Below are positions 54,800-63,483 of a stretch of 64,000 nucleotides of DNA, piece by piece. The stretch spans positions 1,488,001 to 1,552,000 of the forward strand of contig NZ_CP087112.1 in NCBI RefSeq assembly GCF_025643255.1. Direction: 5' to 3'. The translations under genes and the position numbers were made by a program. The stretch comes from Halomonas sp. 7T (GTDB lineage: Bacteria > Pseudomonadota > Gammaproteobacteria > Pseudomonadales > Halomonadaceae). Each line of letters begins with the position of its first letter. Within the stretch, counting starts at the first letter, position 1. The notes below the pieces were generated by a model. The model saw nothing but the letters and a program-made list of their open reading frames with translations, did no database searches and was not told the DNA's origin.

Positions 54800-55378
54800 T
54801 TACATGCCCTTGGGAGCGAAAATCCCAGGGGCGTTACGCCAGTAACCTTTGTAATCCATGCCAAAACCAAAGACATAACGATCCGCCACTTCAAGGCTAC
54901 AGTAGTCGGCTTTCAAGCCCGGCACGGCCTTTCTATCGTGCTGCTTATCGACAAGCACAGCCGTCGTTACGCTGGCCGCCTGGGCTTCTTCGCAGTAAGC
55001 AAGAATGGCTGCCAATGTCGCGCCTTCATCGAGAATGTCATCCACAATCACCACATGTCGGCCCGCCATGGGAATTTCCGGCGATACCCGCCAGAATAGC
55101 TCGCCACCACGCAGTTCGTTGCGATAACGCGTGGCATGCAGGTAATCCACTTCTAGCGGAAAACCTAGCCGGGTTAAAAGATGCCCGGTGGTGATTAACC
55201 CGCCATTCATAACACAGTAAAAAACCGGCAACTTATCGCCCAAATCTTTGGTAATCGCCTCAGCCATACGATCTAAGGCACGCTCTACTTTTTCCTGAGA
55301 GATCAAGCAGTCAGCGTTATCCATCAACTCACGCATTGAATCCAGCGACTCAAGCGTTTCTTTATCCAATTTGGACAT
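54800..55378 (-). CDS. hypoxanthine-guanine phosphoribosyltransferase
   Basis: 192 residues. It salvages hypoxanthine/guanine to IMP/GMP with PRPP. PRPP motif HVVIVDDILDEGATLAA (about residues 108-124) and the hydrophobic loop FYCVMNGGLI (54-63) match the family; AGRHV and VFGFGMDYKGYWRN at the C-terminus are typical of this branch. It could use hypoxanthine from the adenine deaminase at 10702. Convergent with ppsR. Confidence 0.88.
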   Translation of the reverse strand: MSKLDKETLESLDSMRELMDNADCLISQEKVERALDRMAEAITKDLGDKLPVFYCVMNGGLITTGHLLTRLGFPLEVDYLHATRYRNELRGGELFWRVSPEIPMAGRHVVIVDDILDEGATLAAILAYCEEAQAASVTTAVLVDKQHDRKAVPGLKADYCSLEVADRYVFGFGMDYKGYWRNAPGIFAPKGM

Positions 55379-55434
55379 TCAATTACTCCAAAGCACGTAA
55401 ACAGTATCGGGTTATTTACTTTAAACAGAGATGA

Positions 55435-56445
55435 TTAATTAGCGAGTGCTTCTAATTGGGCATGCGTACGCCGCCAACGGCCTAATGCCGATAGCGCATC
55501 GAGATCGGGTCTAGCACGTCCATAGCGCAGTTTAGCGGGGCGCTTACTTTGCAAGCCCCGACAAGCATCGACCACCTCAAGTGCGGCAGCTCGATCATTA
55601 CACACCAACAGCATGTCGCAACCAGCCGTTAACGCTGCGTTTGCACGCGCTTTTGGATCCCCAGCTTCATGAGCGCCTGTCATGCTCAAATCATCGGAAA
55701 AAATACACCCTTTAAACCCTAACGACTCCCTGAGCATACCCAGCCAATTAGGTGAAAAACCCGCAGGCCGGGTATCAAACGCGCTATAGATCACATGGGC
55801 AGGCATTACCCCACCCAGTTGACTTGCAAGACGGGTAAAGGGAAGAAGATCGTGCTGTTTTATTTGCTCGAAGGGGCGGTTATCAACGGGGAGTGCCACA
55901 TGAGAATCAGCTGCAACGCCGCCGTGACCCGGGAAGTGTTTTCCCACGGCCGCCATACCCGCGTCATGTAAACCTTGAATAAACCCTTGGCCCAATAATG
56001 CAACATGGGCGGGATCACTGCTGAAACTGCGGTCACCAATCACGCTAGAAATTCCGCTCTCTACGTCCAGCACTGGGGCGAAACTAATATCCAGCCCACA
56101 AGCAGCCATCTCCATACCCAATAGCCAGCCTGCATCTTTGGCTAACGCCATACCCGCTTCTTGGTTGCCGGTAAATAGGTCGCCAATGCGCGCCATGGGT
56201 GGCAGCCTGGTGACGCCTTGCTTGAGACGCTGAACACGCCCGCCTTCTTGGTCGATAGCGAGCAGCAGATCCGCGCGTACCCGACGGATATCGCTGCATA
56301 ATTGGCGCGTTTGATAGGCATTCTCTACGTTACGCGCAAACAGGATGACCCCGCCCACCGCAGGATCCCGCAACAGCTGTTTGTCAGCTTTAGTCAATTG
56401 CGGCCCTTCAAGGTCAAGCATGACCGGGCCTAGGGATTGAGTCAT
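55435..56445 (-). CDS. nagZ: NagZ, beta-N-acetylglucosaminidase
   Basis: 336 residues of glycoside hydrolase family 3. It removes GlcNAc from 1,6-anhydro-muropeptides in cytoplasmic peptidoglycan recycling. Family motif [18 protein letters not shown] (about residue 165) and the acid [15 protein letters not shown] are present. The ATG at 56445 (MTQSLG) matches other NagZ proteins; the frame is open to 56568 in the upstream LDT region. In Pseudomonas, nagZ also neighbours psrA and lexA. Confidence 0.93.
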   Translation of the reverse strand: MTQSLGPVMLDLEGPQLTKADKQLLRDPAVGGVILFARNVENAYQTRQLCSDIRRVRADLLLAIDQEGGRVQRLKQGVTRLPPMARIGDLFTGNQEAGMALAKDAGWLLGMEMAACGLDISFAPVLDVESGISSVIGDRSFSSDPAHVALLGQGFIQGLHDAGMAAVGKHFPGHGGVAADSHVALPVDNRPFEQIKQHDLLPFTRLASQLGGVMPAHVIYSAFDTRPAGFSPNWLGMLRESLGFKGCIFSDDLSMTGAHEAGDPKARANAALTAGCDMLLVCNDRAAALEVVDACRGLQSKRPAKLRYGRARPDLDALSALGRWRRTHAQLEALAN

Positions 56446-56485
56446 TGTGATGGATCCAACAAGGAGGGGTAGCAATTTTAGACGA

Positions 56486-57049
56486 TCAATGAGGCGTGTC
56501 AAAATTATCAGAGACAGAAACGTAAGCATCGCCTCCATGCAGCCAAACCGACGTACCGGGTCGTGCAAACTGAAAAACCACTAATAAATCGTCATTGCGT
56601 AATCGAATACAGCCATGAGAGGCAGGCTCTCCCATCGGTTGATCGGGTGGCGTACCGTGCAAATAAATATAGCGCCGCTGGGAATCCACCTCGCCGCCAC
56701 GGTTTTTGCCCACTTCTAAGCCGCACAGCCATAAAATCCGCGTCAATATCCAGTCACGGGAGTGATGGGTTTCCGCTAGTTCAGCGGTGTACACCTCACG
56801 CGTCCATCGACGGCCGCGAAACACCGCATTTTCTGGCAGGCCATCGCCAATCGCTGCCCGCACATAGTGCCAGCCCTGGGGCGTTTGGCCACTGCCCTCT
56901 TGCTGGCCGACACCCGCTTCCCCCGTTGAAATAGCGCATTCATGACGCAGTACTCGCCCCTGCCAACAGCGCAGTTGCTGTCTCTGCGTGTCAATCTCTA
57001 GCCAGTGATCGTCTAAAGGCGGTAGCTCAGCTAACGTGGGCGTTCTCAT
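56486..57049 (-). CDS. L,D-transpeptidase (YkuD family)
   Basis: 187 residues with a YkuD catalytic domain ending [20 protein letters not shown] (catalytic Cys in SHGCIR, about residue 155). The domain makes non-standard 3-3 or lipoprotein cross-links of peptidoglycan. No signal peptide is obvious, which is unusual for a periplasmic enzyme; export or the start codon deserves care. The ATG at 57049 has AAGG before it and overlaps psrA by 23 bases. It sits with nagZ in a wall-recycling neighbourhood. Confidence 0.85.
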   Translation of the reverse strand: MRTPTLAELPPLDDHWLEIDTQRQQLRCWQGRVLRHECAISTGEAGVGQQEGSGQTPQGWHYVRAAIGDGLPENAVFRGRRWTREVYTAELAETHHSRDWILTRILWLCGLEVGKNRGGEVDSQRRYIYLHGTPPDQPMGEPASHGCIRLRNDDLLVVFQFARPGTSVWLHGGDAYVSVSDNFDTPH

Positions 57050-57704
57050 ACGGACCTTCTTCTGGTGCAGGGGGTAGCGGTGCATGCATGGCGGCCACCA
57101 CCACCGGGCGTAAACGTCTTACCAAGTCTCTAACGGTGACCTGCTCGTTGTAGTCTTTAGCAGCGATGTCGCGCAGTGCATCAAGACCCGACAGGGTGAA
57201 AATGACGGTACCTAACATGAAGTGTAGCCGCCAAAAGCGCTCCGCATCAGGCAAATCAGGGGTGGCTTGGCGTACCAGCTCAGTGAAGCGTGTAAATACA
57301 TCGCCATACTCCTGCTGGATATAGCGCCGTAGATGTCCCTGCGCCTGGCTGTATGCGAGCCCCAACAACCGCATGAATACCTTCAAGCTATTCCGCTCTG
57401 CAGGCACTGCCAGCACCGTTGATGCCATGGTTTCAAGTAGCACCTCCAACGGTATAGGCGCGCCTTGATGGCGTGCCTCTAGATCATCTAGCGCGGTATG
57501 AAACCGTTGTGAAAAAGGCTCCAAGTACCGCGCAAAAACGGCTTGGATAAGCGCTTTTTTCGAACCAAAGTGATAGTTGACCGCCGCTAGGTTAACCCGC
57601 GCCTTGCTTGTGATATTGCGCAGCGAGGTTTCGGCAAAACCGCGCTCTGCAAATAGCACCTCTGCGGTATCTAAAATACGCGTTACCGTATCAGACTGCG
57701 CCAT
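57027..57704 (-). CDS. psrA: PsrA, TetR-family regulator of fatty acid metabolism and RpoS
   Basis: 225 residues. The start AQSDTVTRILDTAEVLFAERG and the HTH SLRNITSKARVNLAAVNYHF (28-47) match Pseudomonas PsrA closely, as does FMRLLGLAYSQAQGHLRRY. PsrA binds long-chain fatty acids and controls beta-oxidation and rpoS genes. GGAGGG lies four bases before the ATG at 57704. Divergent from lexA, as in Pseudomonas. No G/C-AAAC-N4-GTTT-G/C PsrA box was found. Confidence 0.9.
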   Translation of the reverse strand: MAQSDTVTRILDTAEVLFAERGFAETSLRNITSKARVNLAAVNYHFGSKKALIQAVFARYLEPFSQRFHTALDDLEARHQGAPIPLEVLLETMASTVLAVPAERNSLKVFMRLLGLAYSQAQGHLRRYIQQEYGDVFTRFTELVRQATPDLPDAERFWRLHFMLGTVIFTLSGLDALRDIAAKDYNEQVTVRDLVRRLRPVVVAAMHAPLPPAPEEGPYENAHVS

Positions 57705-57907
57705 CGCGCCCTCCAAAAAACAAGTGTTTAAAACATCGCAAAATACTATGTCATTAACTCCCTCGTCTCAATCCTTTATATCCACTCAATCATTCACTAC
57801 CTGTCACTATTTTTCTCAAAAATTCAAACGCTCGTGCTGTTTTTCACTTACATCAGCAAGCTCTACCGCTAGATAAAGCTCAACCATGTACTGGACAGAG
57901 GAACATA

Positions 57908-57923
57908 CTGTATACTTAAACAC
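57908..57923 (+). promoter_or_regulatory. LexA SOS box upstream of lexA
   Basis: CTGT-ATACTTAA-ACAC matches the CTGT-N8-ACAG LexA site with one mismatch, 53 bases upstream of the lexA start. lexA autoregulation is standard in proteobacteria. Confidence 0.7.
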
Positions 57924-57975
57924 ATACTGATTAGCCGACATGTCGCTACTGTCTTTTCATTTTTTGGAGTTTGTT

Positions 57976-58656
57976 ATGTCGCGTCCACTCACAGCACGTC
58001 AGCAGCACGTATTTGATTTCATCGTTAAAACGATGGGTGAATTTGGCTACCCGCCTACGCGCGCAGAAATTGCTAAGGCGCTGGGGTTCCGCTCTCCCAA
58101 CGCGGCGGAAGAGCACCTGCGCGCGTTAGAACGCAAAGGCGCCATTCGGATTATCCGCAATACATCACGGGGTATCCGCTTGCCTAACCAGGACGCTTCA
58201 GAGGTGGCGGAAACTGCCTCACCAACGCCTTCAGCGACCAGTGTGGATACCCAGCTCATCGGGCTACCGGTCATTGGGGAGGTTGCCGCAGGTAGCCCTA
58301 TTTTGGCAGCCGAGCATATTGACCGTTACTGCCCACTGCCTGCGGAATATTTCACGCCAAAAGCAGATTACCTGCTGCGAGTGCGTGGATTATCGATGAA
58401 AGACGTAGGCATCCTAGAGGGCGATTTGTTGGCAGTACACCGCACTGATCGCGTTCGCGATGGGCAAATAGTCGTTGCCAGGCTTGAAGATGAAGTCACC
58501 GTTAAACGCTTTAAGCGCCAAGGCCACCAAGTGACCCTGGTGGCTGAAAACGCCGACTTTGCCCCCATTGAAATCGATCTACGCACTCAGCAGCTAGACA
58601 TAGAAGGGGTCGGCGTTGGGGTTATACGGGGCGGAAACGGGCAGGCATTAGGTTAG
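57976..58656 (+). CDS. lexA: LexA, SOS repressor
   Basis: 226 residues, a repressor that self-cleaves upon RecA activation. N-terminal [26 protein letters not shown], cleavage site Ala-Gly in GEVAAGSPI, catalytic Ser in [10 protein letters not shown] and Lys in VTVKRF. The ATG at 57976 has GGAG eight bases upstream; the frame extends to 57940. It is controlled by the SOS box at 57908-57923. sulA, often next, is absent; a CbiM-like gene follows on the other strand. Confidence 0.95.
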   Translation: MSRPLTARQQHVFDFIVKTMGEFGYPPTRAEIAKALGFRSPNAAEEHLRALERKGAIRIIRNTSRGIRLPNQDASEVAETASPTPSATSVDTQLIGLPVIGEVAAGSPILAAEHIDRYCPLPAEYFTPKADYLLRVRGLSMKDVGILEGDLLAVHRTDRVRDGQIVVARLEDEVTVKRFKRQGHQVTLVAENADFAPIEIDLRTQQLDIEGVGVGVIRGGNGQALG

Positions 58657-58692
58657 CCCTCAGGCTATAGCTATATAGCTGCTCCAGCAGGC

Positions 58693-59364
58693 TTATTGAG
58701 AATCGATATAGCGGTGGTCATTGAACGTGGCCACCCAGCTAGGATGATAGACCAGTAAAATGCTTAACAGCATGCCGGTTAGAAACGCTTCAGAGGGCAT
58801 CAAAAGCGGCAGGAACCGAGCATACTCCTGAGCAAGATAAACTGCCTCAGGATCCGTCCCAGCCGCTACAATCAACAGCACGGTAACGAGCCCAGCCCCC
58901 AGCGTGGCTAACGCAGCACCGAAAAAACCGCATGCAAACATAAATACCATCAAGTTATCAGGCAACCGCCGGTCAACTAGGCGCCACACCAAGCCAATGA
59001 TAAACGCGGGCACGATACCCGTTATCATGACATTAGCCCCCCAAAGCACCCAATCATTACGCCCTATCACCACCATCGCAATGTTGATCACTGCGTTACT
59101 TAGAAGCGCCAGCGGAATTCTAAATACCAGGGTCATTAACACGGTAAAAACAAGGTGAAGCGTCAGCCAATCGACTGCTTGGGCACGCAACTGCCACATC
59201 AACATGACGGCCAGCGTAGCACCCAACCAGCGATGCTGAAGTGCGATATCACTGCTCAATACTTGCCAGGGGCGCTGCCATACCACCCAGGCCAACACGC
59301 CCAGTGATATTAACCAGGTAAGCACCAGCGCCCAGGGTGCGAGAACACTTTGCGCAAATGACAT
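58693..59364 (-). CDS. CbiM-like energy-coupling factor transporter membrane protein
   Basis: 223 residues, six or seven hydrophobic segments. Resembles the ECF-type CbiM/NikM substrate-binding membrane family (PF01891), with LPLLMPSEAFLTGMLLSILLVY and the YHPSWVATFNDHRYI C-terminus found in relatives of Pseudomonas. Whether it really moves cobalt or nickel is unclear; no EcfA/EcfT genes adjoin it. Upstream neighbour purU is 18 bases away on the same strand. Confidence 0.72.
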   Translation of the reverse strand: MSFAQSVLAPWALVLTWLISLGVLAWVVWQRPWQVLSSDIALQHRWLGATLAVMLMWQLRAQAVDWLTLHLVFTVLMTLVFRIPLALLSNAVINIAMVVIGRNDWVLWGANVMITGIVPAFIIGLVWRLVDRRLPDNLMVFMFACGFFGAALATLGAGLVTVLLIVAAGTDPEAVYLAQEYARFLPLLMPSEAFLTGMLLSILLVYHPSWVATFNDHRYIDSQ

Positions 59365-59382
59365 GGAGGCCCCTAACAGTGG

Positions 59383-60237
59383 TTAACTAAATACAATCGT
59401 TTTATTACCGTGGATCAGCACGCGATCCTCAAGATGCCAACGTAACCCTCTTGCCAGTACCGCTTTCTCAACATCTCGGCCAAAACGCACTAGATCGGTA
59501 GGTGTATGGCAGTGGCTTACGCGATGAATATCCTGTTCGATGATAGGCCCTGCATCCAGTTCTTCGGTGACATAATGGCAGGTGGCCCCAATGAGTTTGA
59601 CGCCGCGTTCGAAAGCTTGGTGATACGGTTTTGCGCCAGCAAACGAGGGCAGAAAACTGTGATGAATATTAATCACTCGCCCAGCATACCGCTCGCACAG
59701 CGCAGGAGGCAGGATTTGCATATAGCGAGCTAAAACGACGCAATCAGCGCGTACGCTATCAATTTGGGCCTGCACTTTCTCGAACGATGCCTGCTTGTTA
59801 GCCGCATCGACGGGCACATGGTGATAAGGAATACCGTACCACTCCGTCAGCGAACGCATATCTTCATGGTTAGAAATTACACCCACAATATCGCAATCAA
59901 GCTCACCGGCCTGCCAACGGTAAAGTAGATCCACCAAGCAGTGCGACTCCCGCGACACCATTAACACGACGCGACGACGCTTTTGGGTATCCATTAATGA
60001 CCACTGCATATTGAACGCGTCTGCTACAGGTTCAAAAGAGGTGCGCAGCGCCTCGGCAGACATACCCAGCGAATCCGCTAAAATTTCATAACGCATAAAA
60101 AACCGGCCTGTTTCAAGGTCGGAGTGCTGGCTTGCTTCAGTAATTGACCCCCCCTGCTCGGCAATAAAGCTGGAAACACGCGCTACAATGCCCACTTGGT
60201 CGGGGCAGGAAACAACAAGACGATAATAGTGCGACAT
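59383..60237 (-). CDS. purU: PurU, formyltetrahydrofolate deformylase
   Basis: 284 residues. It hydrolyses 10-formyl-tetrahydrofolate to formate and tetrahydrofolate, balancing the one-carbon pool. An N-terminal ACT domain (residues 1-85, SCPDQVGIVARVSSFIAE) is followed by the formyltransferase fold with the catalytic HHSFLPSFAGAKPYHQAF and HYVTEELDAGPIIEQD. Start at 60237. A degenerate 13-base repeat lies directly upstream. Confidence 0.92.
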   Translation of the reverse strand: MSHYYRLVVSCPDQVGIVARVSSFIAEQGGSITEASQHSDLETGRFFMRYEILADSLGMSAEALRTSFEPVADAFNMQWSLMDTQKRRRVVLMVSRESHCLVDLLYRWQAGELDCDIVGVISNHEDMRSLTEWYGIPYHHVPVDAANKQASFEKVQAQIDSVRADCVVLARYMQILPPALCERYAGRVINIHHSFLPSFAGAKPYHQAFERGVKLIGATCHYVTEELDAGPIIEQDIHRVSHCHTPTDLVRFGRDVEKAVLARGLRWHLEDRVLIHGNKTIVFS

Positions 60238-60256
60238 AGATAGCTATCTCTTAATT

Positions 60257-60322
60257 GGTACTTTTAAAAGGTGCTTTTTATAGGGGCTTTGATAAGTGCT
60301 TTTTTAATAAGCAGCTTTGATC
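60257..60322. repeat. degenerate 13-base tandem repeat upstream of purU
   Basis: Five near-repeats occur in a row: GGTACTTTTAAAA, GGTGCTTTTTATA, GGGGCTTTGATAA, GTGCTTTTTTAATAA and GCAGCTTTGATC. Each has a G-rich start, then C and a T run, then A. They end 20 bases before the purU start, in its promoter or 5' leader. They may be a binding-site array, phased A-tracts or a simple-sequence expansion. Function is unknown. Confidence 0.55.
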
Positions 60323-60506
60323 GGCACACGTAACTTATTTCAATGGCATGCTTACGCTTCATTAGCTGATGCTATGAGCACCGCTTCAACCGCTCTAGTG
60401 TACCGGAAGCCCATAAGGTAAGCACCGGGCGGAGGCCATGATGATTGTTAGCCGCCCCTGCCTTCCCGTATAGTTAAGGTCTTACTTTTTAGGCTTTTCG
60501 TGACTA

Positions 60507-62192
60507 ATGCATCCAACACGCGCTCTACTTCGTCCCCGTCGTCGCCCACCACTGCGCCTGCTTCCGCTGGGCGGGTGCGGTGAAATTGGAATGAATCTGA
60601 CGCTGTATGGATACGACGATCAATGGATCGCCGTCGACTGCGGCATGATGATTCGTCAAGATTTACCCAATGCCCCCTTGCAAGTCCCGAATACGGACAC
60701 CCTGGAAACGTTAGGCATCAAGCCGCAGGCACTTTTCATTACCCATGGGCACGAAGACCACATCGGCGCCGTTGCCTGGTTATGGCCTAAGTGGAACTGC
60801 CCGATTTATGCAACGCCACTGGCGGCTGGCTTGCTGCGTCTGAAATTTGCAGAGCGTCAGTTAAGCAGCGGTGCTATCCACGTCATTGAGCCGGGCGATG
60901 CCATGCAGCAGGGCCCCTTTACGCTGCGCTACTTATTGCTTACTCACTCCATTCCGGAAAGCTGCGCCATTATGATGATGGCGGGCGAATATCGTGTTCT
61001 GCATAGCGGTGACTGGAAACTGGACCCTGAGCCGTTAATCGGTTCGCCGGTGAATGCAGCGAATTTCCGAGCCCTAGCGCCGATTGATTTGCTAGTGGGC
61101 GATTCGACTAACGCCCCGATGCCCGGCCATTCGGGAAGCGAAGGCGATGTCGCCAGAGCACTCGTCAAAACCCTCGAAAAGTGTACCGGCCGCGTTGTGG
61201 TCTCATGTTTTGCCAGTAATTTAGCGCGGGTGTTGGCTATCGGCCTTGCCGCCCAACGCTGCGGTCGTCGTGTCAGCCTGATGGGGCGCTCGATGGAGCG
61301 TATGGTCAGTGTTGCTAAGGGCCTGGGCTACTTAGATGACTTTCCACCGCTGGTGCCCCCCCATGACCTTGGCTACCTGCCGCCTGATGAAGTCGTGGTG
61401 ATTGCAACAGGCAGCCAGGGAGAGCCGCGGGCTGCCTTACAACGCTTAGCCCAAGGACGGCATCCCTTTATGGATTTAGCACCAGGCGATAGCGTTATTT
61501 TTTCCGCCAAAGCAATACCGGGAAACGAGCGGCCCATTGAACAGCTTAAAAGACGCCTCTCCAAAATCGGCGTGACCCTGTTTGATGAAACGAATCACCC
61601 AGAGCTACATGCCACTGGCCACCCCGCCCAAGAAGAGCTGAAAAAGTTCTATCAGTGGGTAAGGCCAAAATCACTTTTGCCCGTACACGGGGAAGCGCGG
61701 CACCAAGAATCCCATCAAGCCGTTGCCGCCTCTCTCGGCATCAGCGCCCCGCTGGCACCGACAAACGGTGATATGATCGTTTTTGACAACCAGGGCTTGC
61801 GCTGCGAGCAGCGCTATCCACAACTACCCTGCATTGTGAATCAAAATAGCGTCATCCCTCACCCTGGCCTCGACACTTCTTCCTCAAAAGCACGGCGTGG
61901 TAGCCTATTCCTTGCGTTACCCGTTACAGCAAGCGAAACCGGTTGGTGGCGGATAGGGCGTTTAATGCTTGATGCCAGTAGCGCAAGCCCCCTTGACGAA
62001 GAGAGCTTTAGCGATTGGCTGGATACGCAGCTAGAGGACATTAAAGCTGACACGTTAGCCGATTTACGCTTGGCGCTTCAGCCACGTCTTATTCAGTGGT
62101 TAGCAGACCACTGCCAACATATGCCAGACGTGCATTTGCAAATAATGGCCGCCGAAATGCCCTCCACTGAGGGGCTTAATAGCTCGTCTTAA
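60507..62192 (+). CDS. ribonuclease J-like beta-CASP hydrolase
   Basis: 561 residues. Metallo-beta-lactamase motifs HGHEDHIGA (about residue 75), a DSTNA segment and a beta-CASP region (FASNLARVLAIGLAAQRCGRRVSLMGRSM) place it with RNase J, an endo/5'-3' exonuclease for mRNA and rRNA. The C-terminus (LFLALPVTASETGWWR) is less conserved. ATG at 60507; the ribosome-binding site is weak. RNase J is found in many bacteria but not in E. coli; here RNase E-type machinery is presumably also present. Its last four bases overlap the convergent moaE stop. Confidence 0.85.
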   Translation: MHPTRALLRPRRRPPLRLLPLGGCGEIGMNLTLYGYDDQWIAVDCGMMIRQDLPNAPLQVPNTDTLETLGIKPQALFITHGHEDHIGAVAWLWPKWNCPIYATPLAAGLLRLKFAERQLSSGAIHVIEPGDAMQQGPFTLRYLLLTHSIPESCAIMMMAGEYRVLHSGDWKLDPEPLIGSPVNAANFRALAPIDLLVGDSTNAPMPGHSGSEGDVARALVKTLEKCTGRVVVSCFASNLARVLAIGLAAQRCGRRVSLMGRSMERMVSVAKGLGYLDDFPPLVPPHDLGYLPPDEVVVIATGSQGEPRAALQRLAQGRHPFMDLAPGDSVIFSAKAIPGNERPIEQLKRRLSKIGVTLFDETNHPELHATGHPAQEELKKFYQWVRPKSLLPVHGEARHQESHQAVAASLGISAPLAPTNGDMIVFDNQGLRCEQRYPQLPCIVNQNSVIPHPGLDTSSSKARRGSLFLALPVTASETGWWRIGRLMLDASSASPLDEESFSDWLDTQLEDIKADTLADLRLALQPRLIQWLADHCQHMPDVHLQIMAAEMPSTEGLNSSS

Positions 62193-62668
62193 GGGACGGG
62201 TGCCCAGCGGTCGGCATCCTGCTGATCGCTATGGCGCTCTTTAACCCAGTACGCCCCCTCTCGGGAGTGCTCTTTTTTCCAAAATGGCGCTCGGGTTTTC
62301 AAATAATCCATAATGAAATCGCAGGCGTTAAACGCATCCCGGCGATGAGCACTGGCAACGAGCACCCGAACAATCGGGTCGCCTGGTGCCAAATGCCCTA
62401 CCCGATGAATAATCCTCACGGCTTGCAGTGACCAACGCTCCCACGCCTGCTCACCAATCTCGACTAGCGTCCGCTCCGTCATTCCTGGGTAATGCTCAAG
62501 CGTTAGCCCCATGACATCGGGGGTTTCGTTAAAGTCCCTTACCAAGCCCGTAAAACTAACGATGGCCCCAATGTCGGTACGCTGTTGAAGCGTTGTCTCA
62601 TAGCCATAATCCATTGAGAACGGCGCTGACTGTACCTCGACCGCAATATCTAAGACTGCTTCAGCCAT
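62189..62668 (-). CDS. moaE: MoaE, molybdopterin synthase catalytic subunit
   Basis: 159 residues. It transfers sulfur from MoaD thiocarboxylate to precursor Z to form molybdopterin. Family segments include GAIVSFTGLVRDFN, LTLEHYPGMTE, HRVGHLAPGDPIVRVLVASAHRRDAF and the active-site Lys region FWKKEH. It follows the moaC-moaD fusion by four bases. Its stop overlaps the RNase J gene convergently. Confidence 0.94.
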   Translation of the reverse strand: MAEAVLDIAVEVQSAPFSMDYGYETTLQQRTDIGAIVSFTGLVRDFNETPDVMGLTLEHYPGMTERTLVEIGEQAWERWSLQAVRIIHRVGHLAPGDPIVRVLVASAHRRDAFNACDFIMDYLKTRAPFWKKEHSREGAYWVKERHSDQQDADRWAPVP

Positions 62669-62672
62669 AGGG

Positions 62673-63470
62673 CTAGCCTCCCGTTACTGGCGGAAAGAAG
62701 GCAACTTCATCATCATCGGTGATACGCGACGTATCATTGGCCATCACTTGATTGATCGCGCAGAGCGCCCGCTGATCAGAGAGCACGCTAAAGCGCGCAT
62801 CCTGCTCGGCTAAAGCAGCTTTCAAACCTGCTACGTCTCGGCTCGCTAACTGGTCAAGGTTGATCGTGATATCGCTCTGACCTACTCGCTCACGCAGCTC
62901 TGCTAAAAACTTGACTCGCACACAGGGAGACATACAGCGCTCGCCTAAACGCACCTCACCTGCTGCTCCTTCACCGGTTACAATAGGCGCTGCAGCGGGT
63001 ACACGCTGGTAGTCACCGCGCACACCACCGCGTTTACTCTCAAGCTGAACGGCCTCGATACGCATCTCTTTGTCTACGGCCTTACACATATCGTAAAGCG
63101 TCAAACAAGCCACAGAGACAGCGGTCAGCGCTTCCATTTCTACACCCGTGCGGCCATTGAGCCGGCACAGTGCCGACACATTTACCCAGCCGTTGAGATG
63201 GTCAACGTCAAAGTCAACCGACACTTTCGAAAGCGCCAGCGCATGGCAGAGCGGAATCAGCTCATGGGTTCGTTTCGCTGCCTGAATACCCGCGATTCGC
63301 GCCGTTGCCAGCACATCTCCTTTCGGCAGTGCGCCATCACTTAACAGCTGAAGAGTTTCTGGCTGCATCACTATGCGGCCAGAGGCTACCGCTTCGCGGC
63401 GCGTTTCATGCTTATCACCGACGTCTACCATATTGGCTTCGCCGTGGGTATTGAGGTGCGTTAGCTGCAT
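62673..63470 (-). CDS. moaC: MoaC-MoaD fusion: cPMP synthase plus sulfur-carrier subunit
   Basis: 265 residues in one frame. Residues 1-157 are MoaC ([55 protein letters not shown]), which forms cyclic pyranopterin monophosphate. Residues 158-182 are a linker ([13 protein letters not shown]), and 183-265 are MoaD ([27 protein letters not shown]) ending in the GG whose C-terminus becomes the thiocarboxylate. Usually these are two genes. The ATG at 63470 has AAGG seven bases upstream. The MoaD C-terminus is free, so sulfur transfer to MoaE stays possible. Followed by moaE four bases later. Confidence 0.93.
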   Translation of the reverse strand: MQLTHLNTHGEANMVDVGDKHETRREAVASGRIVMQPETLQLLSDGALPKGDVLATARIAGIQAAKRTHELIPLCHALALSKVSVDFDVDHLNGWVNVSALCRLNGRTGVEMEALTAVSVACLTLYDMCKAVDKEMRIEAVQLESKRGGVRGDYQRVPAAAPIVTGEGAAGEVRLGERCMSPCVRVKFLAELRERVGQSDITINLDQLASRDVAGLKAALAEQDARFSVLSDQRALCAINQVMANDTSRITDDDEVAFFPPVTGG

Positions 63471-63483
63471 AACATTACCTTTT

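Noticed and set aside
57717..57760. GTTTTAAAC palindrome before psrA as a PsrA operator
   Set aside because: The known PsrA box has AAAC before GTTT; here the order is reversed, so the match fails.
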